A stretch of 64,000 nucleotides of DNA from Algoriphagus sp. AGSA1 (GTDB lineage: Bacteria > Bacteroidota > Bacteroidia > Cytophagales > Cyclobacteriaceae): the NCBI RefSeq assembly GCF_021390545.1, contig NZ_JAJUWR010000021.1:1-64000 (forward strand). The letters are read 5' to 3'. Shown here one piece after another: positions 44,344 to 52,887 of this stretch (position 1 is the stretch's first letter; the number at the start of each line of letters is the position of its first letter). A program made the position numbers and the translations under genes. The notes beneath the pieces were generated by a model. It was not told the origin of the DNA. It did no database searches and saw only the letters and a list, made by a program, of their open reading frames with translations.

Positions 44344-45570
44344 TTACACGAGTTGTGCCAGGGCTATATTAAAGGACGTTTGGGCTAGTTTAACTTTATC
44401 GGGGTTTTTGTCATAGACCTTTTTCAAAGCTCTTTCTATGGTCTCACTCACGTCGTTGAATATTGCTTTGTCGGTGACCTCTGCATTATCGCTCATCAAA
44501 TAAGCAAAAACTCTGGCCATGCCACAGTTTGCGATGAAGTCCGGAATAACCGAAACCCGCTGATCGGTCCATACACCTGTTGGGCCAAAGAAAATTTCAG
44601 GATCCGCAAAGGGGACGTTTGCCCCACATGATATTACTTCAAGTCCTGCTCCTACCATCCGCTCTGCTTGATCCTTGGTGACCAGCCTGGAAGATGCTGC
44701 AGGGATAAAGATCTCACTTTTTATATCCCAGATTTTCTGGTTGACTTCTTCAAATGAGAGCTGGTCTTTGGCTACAAGTTTGTTGCCAGCCCTATTGAGG
44801 AAGAGCTCTCTTACCTCATCAAGAGAATACCCGTTTTCGTTGATAATTCCCCCATCACGGTCGATAATACCGACGATTTTCACACCCTCTACCGCAAGAA
44901 AACAGGCTGCCGCGGCTCCCACATTTCCCCATCCCTGTATGACTGCCAGTTTGTCTTTGAGGCTCCCTCCCCAGATATTATAATAGTGTCTCACTGCCTC
45001 AGCCACACCAAATCCTGTAATCATATCGGACACTGTGTATTTTCTGGCCCCATTTGGTGTGAAATCCGGATCCTCCAGTACTTTGGATACTCCTTGTCTC
45101 AACTGACCGATTTTCCGGATTTTTTCAGGTTCAGTAGCATGGTAGTGACCGTTTACAACACCTTCTTGCGGGTGCCAGAGACCATAGGATTCCGTGATGG
45201 GGATTACTTCATGGATCTCATCTATATTCAGATCCCCGCCAGTGCCGTAGTAGCTCTTTAATAATGGAATCACAGCTTTGTACCAGCGGCGGAGTACTGC
45301 ATCTTTGCGGGGATCGTTTGGATCAAAGTTGATCCCTGATTTGGCACCCCCTATTGCCGGTCCGGAAACGGTGAATTTTACTTCCATGGTTTTGGCAAGG
45401 GATTCTACTTCGCGCTTGTCCAGCCCTTTTCTCATCCGGGTGCCACCACCGGCGGCCCCACCTCTGAGGGAATTTATTACTACCCAGCCTTCAGCTTCAG
45501 ACTCGCTGTCACTCCACTCGAAGGTGATTTCCGGCTGTTGGTTCTCAAATTTTTTGAGTAATTCTTGCAT
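44344..45570 (-). CDS. Glu/Leu/Phe/Val dehydrogenase
   Basis: The 408-residue NAD(P)-dependent enzyme removes the amino group of an amino acid oxidatively. The catalytic Lys region GGAKSGINFDP and the dinucleotide loop VIQGWGNVGAAAA are clear, and GGDLNIDEIHEV marks the active site. Length and motifs fit the glutamate/leucine dehydrogenase superfamily; the exact substrate cannot be set from these residues. A TATTTTTG promoter box lies 23 bases before the ATG. Confidence 0.9.
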   Translation of the reverse strand: MQELLKKFENQQPEITFEWSDSESEAEGWVVINSLRGGAAGGGTRMRKGLDKREVESLAKTMEVKFTVSGPAIGGAKSGINFDPNDPRKDAVLRRWYKAVIPLLKSYYGTGGDLNIDEIHEVIPITESYGLWHPQEGVVNGHYHATEPEKIRKIGQLRQGVSKVLEDPDFTPNGARKYTVSDMITGFGVAEAVRHYYNIWGGSLKDKLAVIQGWGNVGAAAACFLAVEGVKIVGIIDRDGGIINENGYSLDEVRELFLNRAGNKLVAKDQLSFEEVNQKIWDIKSEIFIPAASSRLVTKDQAERMVGAGLEVISCGANVPFADPEIFFGPTGVWTDQRVSVIPDFIANCGMARVFAYLMSDNAEVTDKAIFNDVSETIERALKKVYDKNPDKVKLAQTSFNIALAQLV

Positions 45571-45592
45571 CTAATTTGGGTTTATAACTTGA

Positions 45593-45600
45593 CAAAAATA
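45593..45600 (-). promoter_or_regulatory. TAnnTTTG box of the dehydrogenase gene
   Basis: TATTTTTG on the minus strand predicts a short leader of roughly 15-20 bases before the ATG at 45570. Confidence 0.6.
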
Positions 45601-45641
45601 GGAAAATAAACTACTCCAACTACAGGAAGTCTGACGGACGG

Positions 45642-46715
45642 TCAGCCATAAATTACCCCTCCGGAGGAATCTCTCTTAGCTCCGGTAACAGAGGCCAAGC
45701 AATTGTTTTCATTGCAGAGACGCAACACCCCGAGAAATCCGAAAACCAATGCTTCTTTAAATTCAATCAATTCAGAGGAAGCGGAAACCATATCCCACAT
45801 AGAACCCAGATACTTGTCCAGACATGAGATAAAGAAAGAATTGTACGCTCCTCCTCCGGTGACCAAAACTGCCGGCACTTTCTTTTTTTTGTGGGTGCGG
45901 ATAACTGTGGCGATCTGATAAGCATAATGTTCTACCAGCGTCCGTAGCACGTCTTTTTCAGATAGGCCACTCGAATTTATGAGTGGGATGAAATCATTTT
46001 CCAAATCTTCCCTTCCCAAGGATTTCACATCTGATTTGGAATAATAGGGAAGGGAATTCAGTGCGTTCAATAGGTTTTCATTCAAGGCACCTGCTTTTGC
46101 CCAGTCTCCATCGTGGTCGTAGTCAGCTCCGAGCTGAACTGCTTGGGCGTTCAATAGTAGGTTGAAAGGGCAAATATCAAAGGCAAGCCGCTGACCTGCC
46201 GATTCCATGCTGATATTGGCAATTCCCCCTAGGTTGATGCAGAAATCGGCTGTGGGAAAAAGCAGCCTATCTCCTATGGGCACCAAGGGTGCGCCTTGTC
46301 CGCCAAGCTGTACATCGAGCATCCTGAAGTCATTGATTATTTTTTGTCCGGAAGCCTGATGTAGTGCCCATCCATTGCCGATCTGTACACTAAGCCCTCT
46401 TGCAGGCTGGTGAAAAACGGTATGGCCATGTGAGCAGACAGCTAAGGGTTTGTACTGGTTTTCATTGCAGTAGGCTTTTACTTTTTCACCCATCCATGTT
46501 CCAAACTCTACATCCAAAAGTGCCAGTTCCAAGGCAGAGAGCTGATGGCTGCTCATAAGTTTTTTGCCTAAAACGGCAGGAAAGGGAATCGTCACTGCAC
46601 CAGTGATTTCGTAGGACCAGGTCTCTCTTAAGGTAAAGTTGCAATAGGCAAGATCCAGTCCGTCACCGGAAGTACCGGACATCAATCCTATCATGGGGTA
46701 GTGTGCAGGTCTCAT
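45642..46715 (-). CDS. anmK: Anhydro-N-acetylmuramic acid kinase
   Basis: AnmK phosphorylates anhydro-MurNAc during cell-wall recycling. The 357-residue protein opens with the nucleotide motif IGLMSGTSGDGLDLA, has NLGGIANIS in the middle and VTGGGAYNSFF near the C-terminus, and is of normal length. It is divergent from coaX. A TATCTTTG box lies about 30 bases before the ATG. Confidence 0.96.
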   Translation of the reverse strand: MRPAHYPMIGLMSGTSGDGLDLAYCNFTLRETWSYEITGAVTIPFPAVLGKKLMSSHQLSALELALLDVEFGTWMGEKVKAYCNENQYKPLAVCSHGHTVFHQPARGLSVQIGNGWALHQASGQKIINDFRMLDVQLGGQGAPLVPIGDRLLFPTADFCINLGGIANISMESAGQRLAFDICPFNLLLNAQAVQLGADYDHDGDWAKAGALNENLLNALNSLPYYSKSDVKSLGREDLENDFIPLINSSGLSEKDVLRTLVEHYAYQIATVIRTHKKKKVPAVLVTGGGAYNSFFISCLDKYLGSMWDMVSASSELIEFKEALVFGFLGVLRLCNENNCLASVTGAKRDSSGGVIYG

Positions 46716-46745
46716 GGGTTAAAGTTTGTTAAGTGAAGTATGGCA

Positions 46746-46753
46746 CAAAGATA
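46746..46753 (-). promoter_or_regulatory. TAnnTTTG box of anmK
   Basis: TATCTTTG on the minus strand, 30 bases from the anmK ATG, gives a leader of about 25 bases. It contrasts with the leaderless genes in the window. Confidence 0.6.
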
Positions 46754-46819
46754 ATTTAACAAGGATAGAAGGGAGGGCTTTTCTTGAATGGCTATTTTGC
46801 GCAATATTAACTATACTGG

Positions 46820-47536
46820 ATGAGGAATCTAATAATAGATATTGGAAACACTAGAATTAAGTCAGCGGTCTTTGAGCAGGGGATTTTGCTTGAAGATAAA
46901 GTTTTTGATGAGTTGACGGACGCCATAATCTATTGGGAAACATTGTTTTTTGATCAAAGTTTGGTGAGTTCAGTGAGGTGGGGCGAATCAGATCTTGCAA
47001 AGAAGTTGCCTTTTAGTTTTATATACTTGAACCACGAGACCAGTCTTCCGATCGCCAACATGTATGGCACTCCGGCTACCTTGGGTTTGGACCGTATAGC
47101 CGGGGCTATAGGTGCATGGTCTATGAGACGTAAAGGCCCGGTACTCGCAATTGACTTAGGCACCTGTATGACATTTGATCTAATAGACGGGCAGAACGCA
47201 TATCTGGGAGGGGCGATAAGTCCTGGCCTTGCGATGCGGGCCAGAGCTATGCATGAGCAGACAGCAAGATTACCACTGGTAGATCTTCATGTCAAGCCTG
47301 ATGAATTGATTGGAGCCAACACAATCACCTGTATGCAAATCGGTATTTGGCTGGGGGTGGAATTGGAAATACTCGGCCAAATCGAGGCATATACCAAAAA
47401 ATATCCAGAAATCGAGGTCTTTATTAGCGGAGGAGATGCCCAATCTTTTGTTTCATTGGCAAAAGACCTCATATTTGTAGTCCCAAATTTGGTCCTTTAC
47501 GGATTGAATTCTATTCTAAACCACAATGTTGAGTAA
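46820..47536 (+). CDS. coaX: Type III pantothenate kinase
   Basis: CoaX performs the first step of coenzyme A synthesis and needs a monovalent cation. The 238-residue protein has the phosphate loop IDIGNTRIKSAVFE, YGTPATLGLDRIAGAIGA for pantothenate, and DLGTCMTFDLI. Its 3' end overlaps the next ORF by eleven bases, so the downstream outer-membrane protein is probably co-translated. Confidence 0.95.
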   Translation: MRNLIIDIGNTRIKSAVFEQGILLEDKVFDELTDAIIYWETLFFDQSLVSSVRWGESDLAKKLPFSFIYLNHETSLPIANMYGTPATLGLDRIAGAIGAWSMRRKGPVLAIDLGTCMTFDLIDGQNAYLGGAISPGLAMRARAMHEQTARLPLVDLHVKPDELIGANTITCMQIGIWLGVELEILGQIEAYTKKYPEIEVFISGGDAQSFVSLAKDLIFVVPNLVLYGLNSILNHNVE

Positions 47537-48809
47537 AATCAAATTGCAATTGCTGGGTGTACTTTGCACCCTTTTCTTATTTACCGAAGCCCAGGCCCAG
47601 TCCAGTGCCTCTACCTACAGTGCGCTGGGTATAGGGGAATTTAATTATTCCGGTCTTACCAATAATCAAGCTATGGGAGGACTTGGAATCAGTTTTGGGA
47701 GTGCTTGGAACCCCAACTATGTGAACCCTGCACTTTCTACCAAAAACACGATTTTTAATTTTGAGGCAGCTTTGAATTATAAAATGATCGGTGCCAATAA
47801 CGGCTCGGAAACATCTGAAGTGGACGGGGGGGGGTTGTCCTACCTTGCATTATCCTTACCTGTCAAAGTAAATAAAGCCACTGTAGGCTTAGGCCTGAAT
47901 CAAATCACCAGCGTCAACTATCGATTGATGATAGAAAGCACCGTGAGCAATGCCGACGTGAGGGCCTTTAATTCTATAGAAGGTGATGGAGGGATATCAG
48001 AAGCATACCTCAGTTTTGGATATGTAGTAGCTAAGAATCTGAGTTTGGGCGTTCAGGGATCCTACCTGTTCGGCTCTACGATCCGCACTGATCAGCTCGG
48101 ACTTTTTGATGAAAATAGTAATCCGATAGGGATCACCACGGAATATTATGAAAGATTAACAGTTAGCGATTTTGGCTATAAATTAGGAGCTTATTACTTC
48201 CTGCCCTTAAACCCGAAAAGCAAGTTGCATCTGGGTGCCATTTATCAGCATTTAGGGGATGTTAATGGAAAAGCTTTTGCCAAGCTGGCAGCTTTTGGCC
48301 AAGCTAGCAAGCCGGATACACCGGGTGACCTGATAGCAAATGATGAACCGGGGAGCATTTACATCCCTAATCGCTTCGGATTCGGGGTTTCTTATGAAAA
48401 AAACAATAAATATGTGATCGGTCTGGAGGGCCAATATCAGGATTTCAAACAGTTTAAAAATCTCTTTGATGATCCGCTCAGATTGCAGGAAGCGATCAAG
48501 GTAGGGTTAGGGTTCCAGATTGTGCCGGATTATTCGGATGTGGATAGTCCCCTCAAACGAGGTACCTATCGCTTCGGATTGGAATATCAGCAGACTCCAT
48601 ACTACTTGAACGCGACCAATATCAATGATGTTGGCATTAACTTTGGAGCTTCGCTTCCTGTAAATCAACTTTCCTTGGTAAACTTCGCAGTGAAAGTCGG
48701 ACAGAGGGGAACCACCGATAATGGCCTCATCCGGGAAAATTATGTAAACATCACCTTAGGCTTATCACTGAACGATAACAGCTGGTTCTACAAACGAGTA
48801 TTTGAATAA
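47526..48809 (+). CDS. Outer-membrane beta-barrel protein
   Basis: The 427-residue protein has a signal peptide ending AQAQ and a long series of alternating strands with aromatic girdle residues and a C-terminal Phe-containing end (FYKRVFE), typical of a barrel. The N-terminal part (SALGIGEFNYSGLTNNQAMGG) recalls the PorP/OMPP1-like barrels of Bacteroidota. It overlaps coaX and precedes a periplasmic TPR protein, an arrangement I believe to be shared in Cytophagales. Function unknown. Confidence 0.75.
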   Translation: MLSKIKLQLLGVLCTLFLFTEAQAQSSASTYSALGIGEFNYSGLTNNQAMGGLGISFGSAWNPNYVNPALSTKNTIFNFEAALNYKMIGANNGSETSEVDGGGLSYLALSLPVKVNKATVGLGLNQITSVNYRLMIESTVSNADVRAFNSIEGDGGISEAYLSFGYVVAKNLSLGVQGSYLFGSTIRTDQLGLFDENSNPIGITTEYYERLTVSDFGYKLGAYYFLPLNPKSKLHLGAIYQHLGDVNGKAFAKLAAFGQASKPDTPGDLIANDEPGSIYIPNRFGFGVSYEKNNKYVIGLEGQYQDFKQFKNLFDDPLRLQEAIKVGLGFQIVPDYSDVDSPLKRGTYRFGLEYQQTPYYLNATNINDVGINFGASLPVNQLSLVNFAVKVGQRGTTDNGLIRENYVNITLGLSLNDNSWFYKRVFE

Positions 48810-48904
48810 TAATTAACCAAACAAAACCATACAATCGACTGGTTAAAGACGAGTCCCAAACTTGGATTTAAACGTCAGATTTAATTGTGCCGAATTAAAC
48901 CGTT

Positions 48905-50212
48905 ATGAAAATGAAAATCAAATCTACAATCCTTGGGCTAGCTGCCCTGCTTTCAGCCGGCATGGTCCAAGCTCAGGATGGATGGAACTTCCCTTCTGAT
49001 CCTGCACAAGAGAAAAAAGCCAGAGAATTGAATGCTGCTTATACAGATTATCTGAGTTCGGAGCAATTTGTGGAAGCCACGCATCCATTGAACTGGTTGC
49101 TTGTGAATGTTCCTGAGCTGAACGAATCTATTTACCAAAATGGAGTGAAAGTATATGATGGGGCCTCTAAAGCCACCACAGATGAAGCTCAGAAAAGAAT
49201 TTATCAGGATTCAGTGATCGCTATTTATGAAAAAAGAGGCGAGATCTATGACAATGAGAAAAACTGGATAGAAAACAAAGCGTACTACGGTTATCAGTAT
49301 TTTAAGGATGATAAGGATAAGCTGGCAGGCCCCATTGCTGATTTCGAAAAAGCGATCGAGTTGAATGGCACTCTCAATCCTACACTGACAGCGGCATACT
49401 TTAATTTAGTATATAGAAACTATGCCTATCATCAGGCATACACTGGTGAGGAAATACTTGCAATCCATGACAAATTGCAGGCTATTTTGGATAAGGCAGC
49501 AGCCGAAGGTACAGACGTATCAAGCCCTAAGAGCAGCCTGGAGCAACTCTTGGTGGCGATGGAATTGATTGATTGTGATTTCATCGAAAACACCATGGGG
49601 CCGAAATTAGCTGCAGATCCTACCAATGAAGCCTTGGCTGACCAGATTTTCAAGTACTCTGTGCAGTACAAATGTTATAGTTCAAAATCATTCTTGCAGG
49701 CTTTGGAGATCAAGCACGCTAAGGAGCCTTCTTTCTCAACTTCTCAGGTGATCGCCATGAGATATGTGCAGGACAACAAACTGACAGAAGCCGAAAATCT
49801 TTGGAAGCAAGCACTGACACTTGCCGAAAATGATGCCCAGAAGGCAGAAGGCCACATGGAACTGGCTACGGTCTATGCAAAGCAAGGCAAAAAAGCCGCT
49901 GCAAGAAATGAAGCGAAAACCGCTGCGAATATCGATGCATCTAAAACCACTGAGGTTTACTCTATGATCGCCGGCATGTATATGAACTCCTTCAATGATT
50001 GTAAAGGAGGAGTAAGTAAGATAAAAGATAGGGCTATCTATATTGCTGCTTATAATGCATACCAAAAAGCCGGAGATAATGCAGGCATGGCAAATGCAAG
50101 ATCGCAGTTCCCATCTAAAGAGGAAGTCTTTACTGAGGGAATGCAAGTTGGACAGTCATTGAGCACAGGATGCTGGATAGGAGAGACTGTTACTTTGGCG
50201 ACTAGAGATTAA
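48905..50212 (+). CDS. Exported TPR protein
   Basis: The 435-residue protein has a signal peptide ending MVQAQ and a helical body with loose TPR units such as AENLWKQALTLAENDAQKAE and GHMELATVYAKQGKKAAARN. It probably acts as a periplasmic scaffold. In the absence of the IS1182 element it would be followed directly by lptC, so the two may belong to one envelope operon. The stop lies 15 bases before the IS. Confidence 0.8.
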   Translation: MKMKIKSTILGLAALLSAGMVQAQDGWNFPSDPAQEKKARELNAAYTDYLSSEQFVEATHPLNWLLVNVPELNESIYQNGVKVYDGASKATTDEAQKRIYQDSVIAIYEKRGEIYDNEKNWIENKAYYGYQYFKDDKDKLAGPIADFEKAIELNGTLNPTLTAAYFNLVYRNYAYHQAYTGEEILAIHDKLQAILDKAAAEGTDVSSPKSSLEQLLVAMELIDCDFIENTMGPKLAADPTNEALADQIFKYSVQYKCYSSKSFLQALEIKHAKEPSFSTSQVIAMRYVQDNKLTEAENLWKQALTLAENDAQKAEGHMELATVYAKQGKKAAARNEAKTAANIDASKTTEVYSMIAGMYMNSFNDCKGGVSKIKDRAIYIAAYNAYQKAGDNAGMANARSQFPSKEEVFTEGMQVGQSLSTGCWIGETVTLATRD

Positions 50213-50257
50213 CGGAATTGATTTAATAAAGAGGCTGTCTCAAAAGTAGCTAGTTTA

Positions 50258-50287
50258 AAAGGCTAGTCGATTTCTCGGCTAGCCTTT
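50258..50287. terminator. IS left-end hairpin
   Basis: AAAGGCTAG at 50258-50266 pairs with CTAGCCTTT at 50279-50287. It would shield the transposase gene from read-through out of the TPR gene. Confidence 0.6.
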
Positions 50288-50319
50288 CCTGTTTTAACTC
50301 AAAACATGTATTTTGAGGT

Positions 50320-51858
50320 GTGCAAAAACAAGACTTAAATGTAGCCTTTAAGGACTACAATCCCAACCAATTGATGCTTCTTCCTCCTTCGCTGGAAGAA
50401 TTTATTGCCCCCAACCATCCAGGACGCACAGTCAACCAGATCATAGAACGAATTGACCTCACCCCGGTTTACCTCAGCTACTCTGACAACGGAGCCAGTA
50501 GTTACCATCCCAAAATGTTGTTGAAGATTTTGGTTTACGGTTATCTGGAAAACTGTTTTTCGTCCCGTAAGCTGGAGAAATCCACCCGTGAGAACATTGT
50601 GTATATGTGGCTGGCAGGCATGCAGCGGCCTGACCATCATACCATCAACCGCTTCCGTTCCGAGCGCCTCCGGGGGGTGATCGGTGAGGTTTTTGCCCAG
50701 GTAGTCCTGCTCCTTCATGAGGAAGGCCTGCTGGATATCAAGGAAGTGTACACCGACGGTACCAAGATCGAAGCCAATGCCAACCGGTATACCTTTGTCT
50801 GGGGCAAAGCCATTAAGAAGAGCAAAGAGCGGATCAGTGCCCAGCTCAAAGAACTCTGGGATTATGCAGGTTCGGTAGCTTCAGCCGAGTTGGGGACCGA
50901 GGAGCCGGATTTTGTCAATCCAAGCCCCGAGAAAGTCACCCAGACCGTTGAAAAGATCAACCGGGCACTGGAAGGAAAAGCCGTGGACAAGAAAGTAAAG
51001 CAGAAGCTGGACTATGCCAAAAAGAACTGGCCTGCCAAGCTGGAGGAGTACACGCAGAAGGAACAGGTTCTGGGTGAACGGAACAGCTGTTCGAAAACCG
51101 ATCCTGACTCCACCTTCATGCGGATGAAGGAAGACCACATGAAGAACGGCCAGCTCAAGCCCGCTTATAATCTTCAGCTCAGTACCCACCGACAGTTTGT
51201 GGTCAATTACTCTATCCATCCCAATCCCAACGACACCCTGACACTCAAGCCCCATCTGGAACTATATCAGAGCCGTTACGGCTTTTATCCAAGCATCTGT
51301 ACGGCCGATGCGGGATATGGCAGCGAGGAAAACTATTCCTACCTGGAAGGCAACAGCATCAAGCCCTTCGTCAAGTACAGCCTGTTCCACAAAGAGCTCA
51401 GCCAGGAGCGCAAAAGAAACAGGGCCTATGGACTGTTGGAGAACCTCTACTATGACCCCGAAAAAGACCGCTATATCTGTCCGATGGGACAATCCATGGA
51501 GGCAAGCGGGGAAAGCACCCGGAAAACTTCGACCGGATTCCTGCAACACTTCCGGCATTACCGGGCCAAGAACTGTGCAGGCTGCCCGCTGGCCGCTTCC
51601 TGCAAACCGGGTAAAGAGGGCAAAGTCCTCAAGGTAAACCGGAACCTTCAAAACTACAAAGCCAGGGCAAAGACTCTACTCACTTCAGCCGAAGGAATAG
51701 AAAGAAGAAAACAGCGGGCTACCGATGTAGAACCTGTTTTCGGACAGCTCAAATACAACAAGGGAAGGGGCAGATACATGCTCAGAGGCAAAGAAAAAGT
51801 CGAAATCGAGACCGGACTATTGGTCATTGCCCACAACCTGGCCAAAATGACTGGGTAA
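50320..51858 (+). CDS. IS1182-family transposase
   Basis: The 512-residue DDE transposase has an N-terminal DNA-binding part (LMLLPPSLEEFI), the first Asp in VYTDGTKIEANA, the second in TADAGYGSEENY and a late Glu in DVEPVFGQLKYN. A Cys cluster (CAGCPLAASCK) precedes the third catalytic residue. The start is the GTG at 50320; the nearby ATG at 50306 is out of frame. The gene is complete, so the element may still be active. Confidence 0.93.
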   Translation: MQKQDLNVAFKDYNPNQLMLLPPSLEEFIAPNHPGRTVNQIIERIDLTPVYLSYSDNGASSYHPKMLLKILVYGYLENCFSSRKLEKSTRENIVYMWLAGMQRPDHHTINRFRSERLRGVIGEVFAQVVLLLHEEGLLDIKEVYTDGTKIEANANRYTFVWGKAIKKSKERISAQLKELWDYAGSVASAELGTEEPDFVNPSPEKVTQTVEKINRALEGKAVDKKVKQKLDYAKKNWPAKLEEYTQKEQVLGERNSCSKTDPDSTFMRMKEDHMKNGQLKPAYNLQLSTHRQFVVNYSIHPNPNDTLTLKPHLELYQSRYGFYPSICTADAGYGSEENYSYLEGNSIKPFVKYSLFHKELSQERKRNRAYGLLENLYYDPEKDRYICPMGQSMEASGESTRKTSTGFLQHFRHYRAKNCAGCPLAASCKPGKEGKVLKVNRNLQNYKARAKTLLTSAEGIERRKQRATDVEPVFGQLKYNKGRGRYMLRGKEKVEIETGLLVIAHNLAKMTG

Positions 51859-51972
51859 ACCGGGCAACCTCATTTTTTTATCCATTCCATTCCAAAAGAC
51901 AGAAATATCCGCCCAATCCGGAAATCAATTGGGAGAATCCCGATTCCTATAAAATTAAACGGTATTCAAAAA

Positions 51973-52006
51973 AATAGAGGCCGAAATCAGGAAATCGGCC
52001 TCTATT
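51973..52006 (+). terminator. Terminator of the transposase gene
   Basis: AATAGAGGCCGA at 51973-51984 and TCGGCCTCTATT at 51995-52006 form a perfect 12-bp stem, followed by GAATAAAAAA. Confidence 0.75.
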
Positions 52007-52015
52007 GAATAAAAA

Positions 52016-52055
52016 AGGCTGTCTTCAATTATCAAACATCAATATGAGACAGCCT
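52016..52055. terminator. Hairpin at the IS right end
   Basis: AGGCTGTCT at 52016-52024 is an inverted copy of the terminal AGACAGCCT at 52047-52055. With A residues before and TTTT after, it looks like a bidirectional terminator placed just before lptC. Confidence 0.55.
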
Positions 52056-52067
52056 CTTTTCATTTAT

Positions 52068-52649
52068 ATGCGTAAACCATTTTTCAAGTATCTTTGGACT
52101 GTGAAAACAAGAACAATCCCATTTGCTTTTTTGGTGACCTTAGTTTGGCTGTCCACTTCCTGTAGAGAGGATGTGGATGCGTCCCTGCTGGAAGTATATG
52201 ACGGCCCCACGAATATGGCGATCAATATTCATCTGATAGAAAGTGACTCAGCCATCGTGAGATCGGATATTAAGGCCCCCAAGCAGCTTGAGTTTGCCAA
52301 TGGCAACCTGGAATTCCCAGATGGGATAGAAATCGAAATTTACGAAAAAGATGGCCAGCTAAGTACCACTCTCCGGGCGGACCGGGCTTATTTTATACGA
52401 GAGGAAAACCTCTACCGTGGTGAGGGGGATGTGCAGGTCCATAATATACTGAAAGATCAAAAACTTCAGTCAGAAGAGCTTTTTTGGGACATCAGAAAAA
52501 AAATAATCTATACTGAGAAGTTTGTTCGGGTGCAGAGTGGAGGCTCCTATTCCTATGGATCCGGCTTCGAAGCGGATGAGACCTTTACCTCATATACGCT
52601 TAAAAGCCCGAGGGATGCACGGATGGAATTGTCAGAAGATGGTCTTTAG
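52068..52649 (+). CDS. lptC: LptC-like LPS export lipoprotein
   Basis: LptC is part of the Lpt bridge that moves lipopolysaccharide to the outer membrane. The 193-residue product (from ATG 52068) has a basic N-terminus, a hydrophobic signal and a Cys in WLSTSC that suggests a lipoprotein form, followed by the LptC beta-jellyroll (GIEIEIYEKDGQLSTTLRAD). The frame is open upstream into the IS, where ATG 52044 lies inside the terminal repeat and would add MRQPLFIY. The IS ends nine bases before the chosen ATG, so promoter and leader have been replaced by IS sequence. Confidence 0.85.
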   Translation: MRKPFFKYLWTVKTRTIPFAFLVTLVWLSTSCREDVDASLLEVYDGPTNMAINIHLIESDSAIVRSDIKAPKQLEFANGNLEFPDGIEIEIYEKDGQLSTTLRADRAYFIREENLYRGEGDVQVHNILKDQKLQSEELFWDIRKKIIYTEKFVRVQSGGSYSYGSGFEADETFTSYTLKSPRDARMELSEDGL

Positions 52650-52663
52650 GATCAGGTTAGTAA

Positions 52664-52885
52664 ATGGAATTCAAGATGAAATTAGCTGACGCATTACTAT
52701 TATCTCTTTCACTTGCCTTGATTATAGTGGGCATACACCAGACGCTCACCCATGGCGTACAGGCTTCCTATGCTATTTTTATGTTTGCAGTAGCCTTGCT
52801 ATTTTGGTTTCAGTACCGCAAAATGCAAAGACCCGAAGAACCTCCCGCACCTAAGAAAAAGACAAAATCTGGCAAAAAACGCTAA
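52664..52885 (+). CDS. Small membrane protein, unknown
   Basis: The 73-residue product has two hydrophobic helices (about 8-24 and 33-50) and a strongly basic tail ending KKKTKSGKKR. It is tightly packed between lptC (14 bp) and the CorC-like gene (2 bp), so it is most likely a real gene of that operon. No family is recognised; it may be a small subunit of an envelope complex. Confidence 0.7.
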   Translation: MEFKMKLADALLLSLSLALIIVGIHQTLTHGVQASYAIFMFAVALLFWFQYRKMQRPEEPPAPKKKTKSGKKR

Positions 52886-52887
52886 CC

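Larger units (their letters stand above)
50228..52059 (+). mobile_element. IS1182-family insertion sequence, intact
   Basis: AAAGAGGCTGTCTCA at 50228-50242 and its reverse complement TGAGACAGCCTCTTT at 52045-52059 are 15-bp terminal inverted repeats around one transposase gene. The element is about 1.83 kb. No convincing target duplication is seen at the borders. Both ends carry hairpins that would block transcription from outside. It lies between the exported TPR gene and lptC and appears recent, because the gene is undamaged. Confidence 0.88.

Noticed and set aside
50335..51651. Several minus-strand frames of 120-130 codons inside the IS
   Set aside because: They are shadows of the transposase gene.
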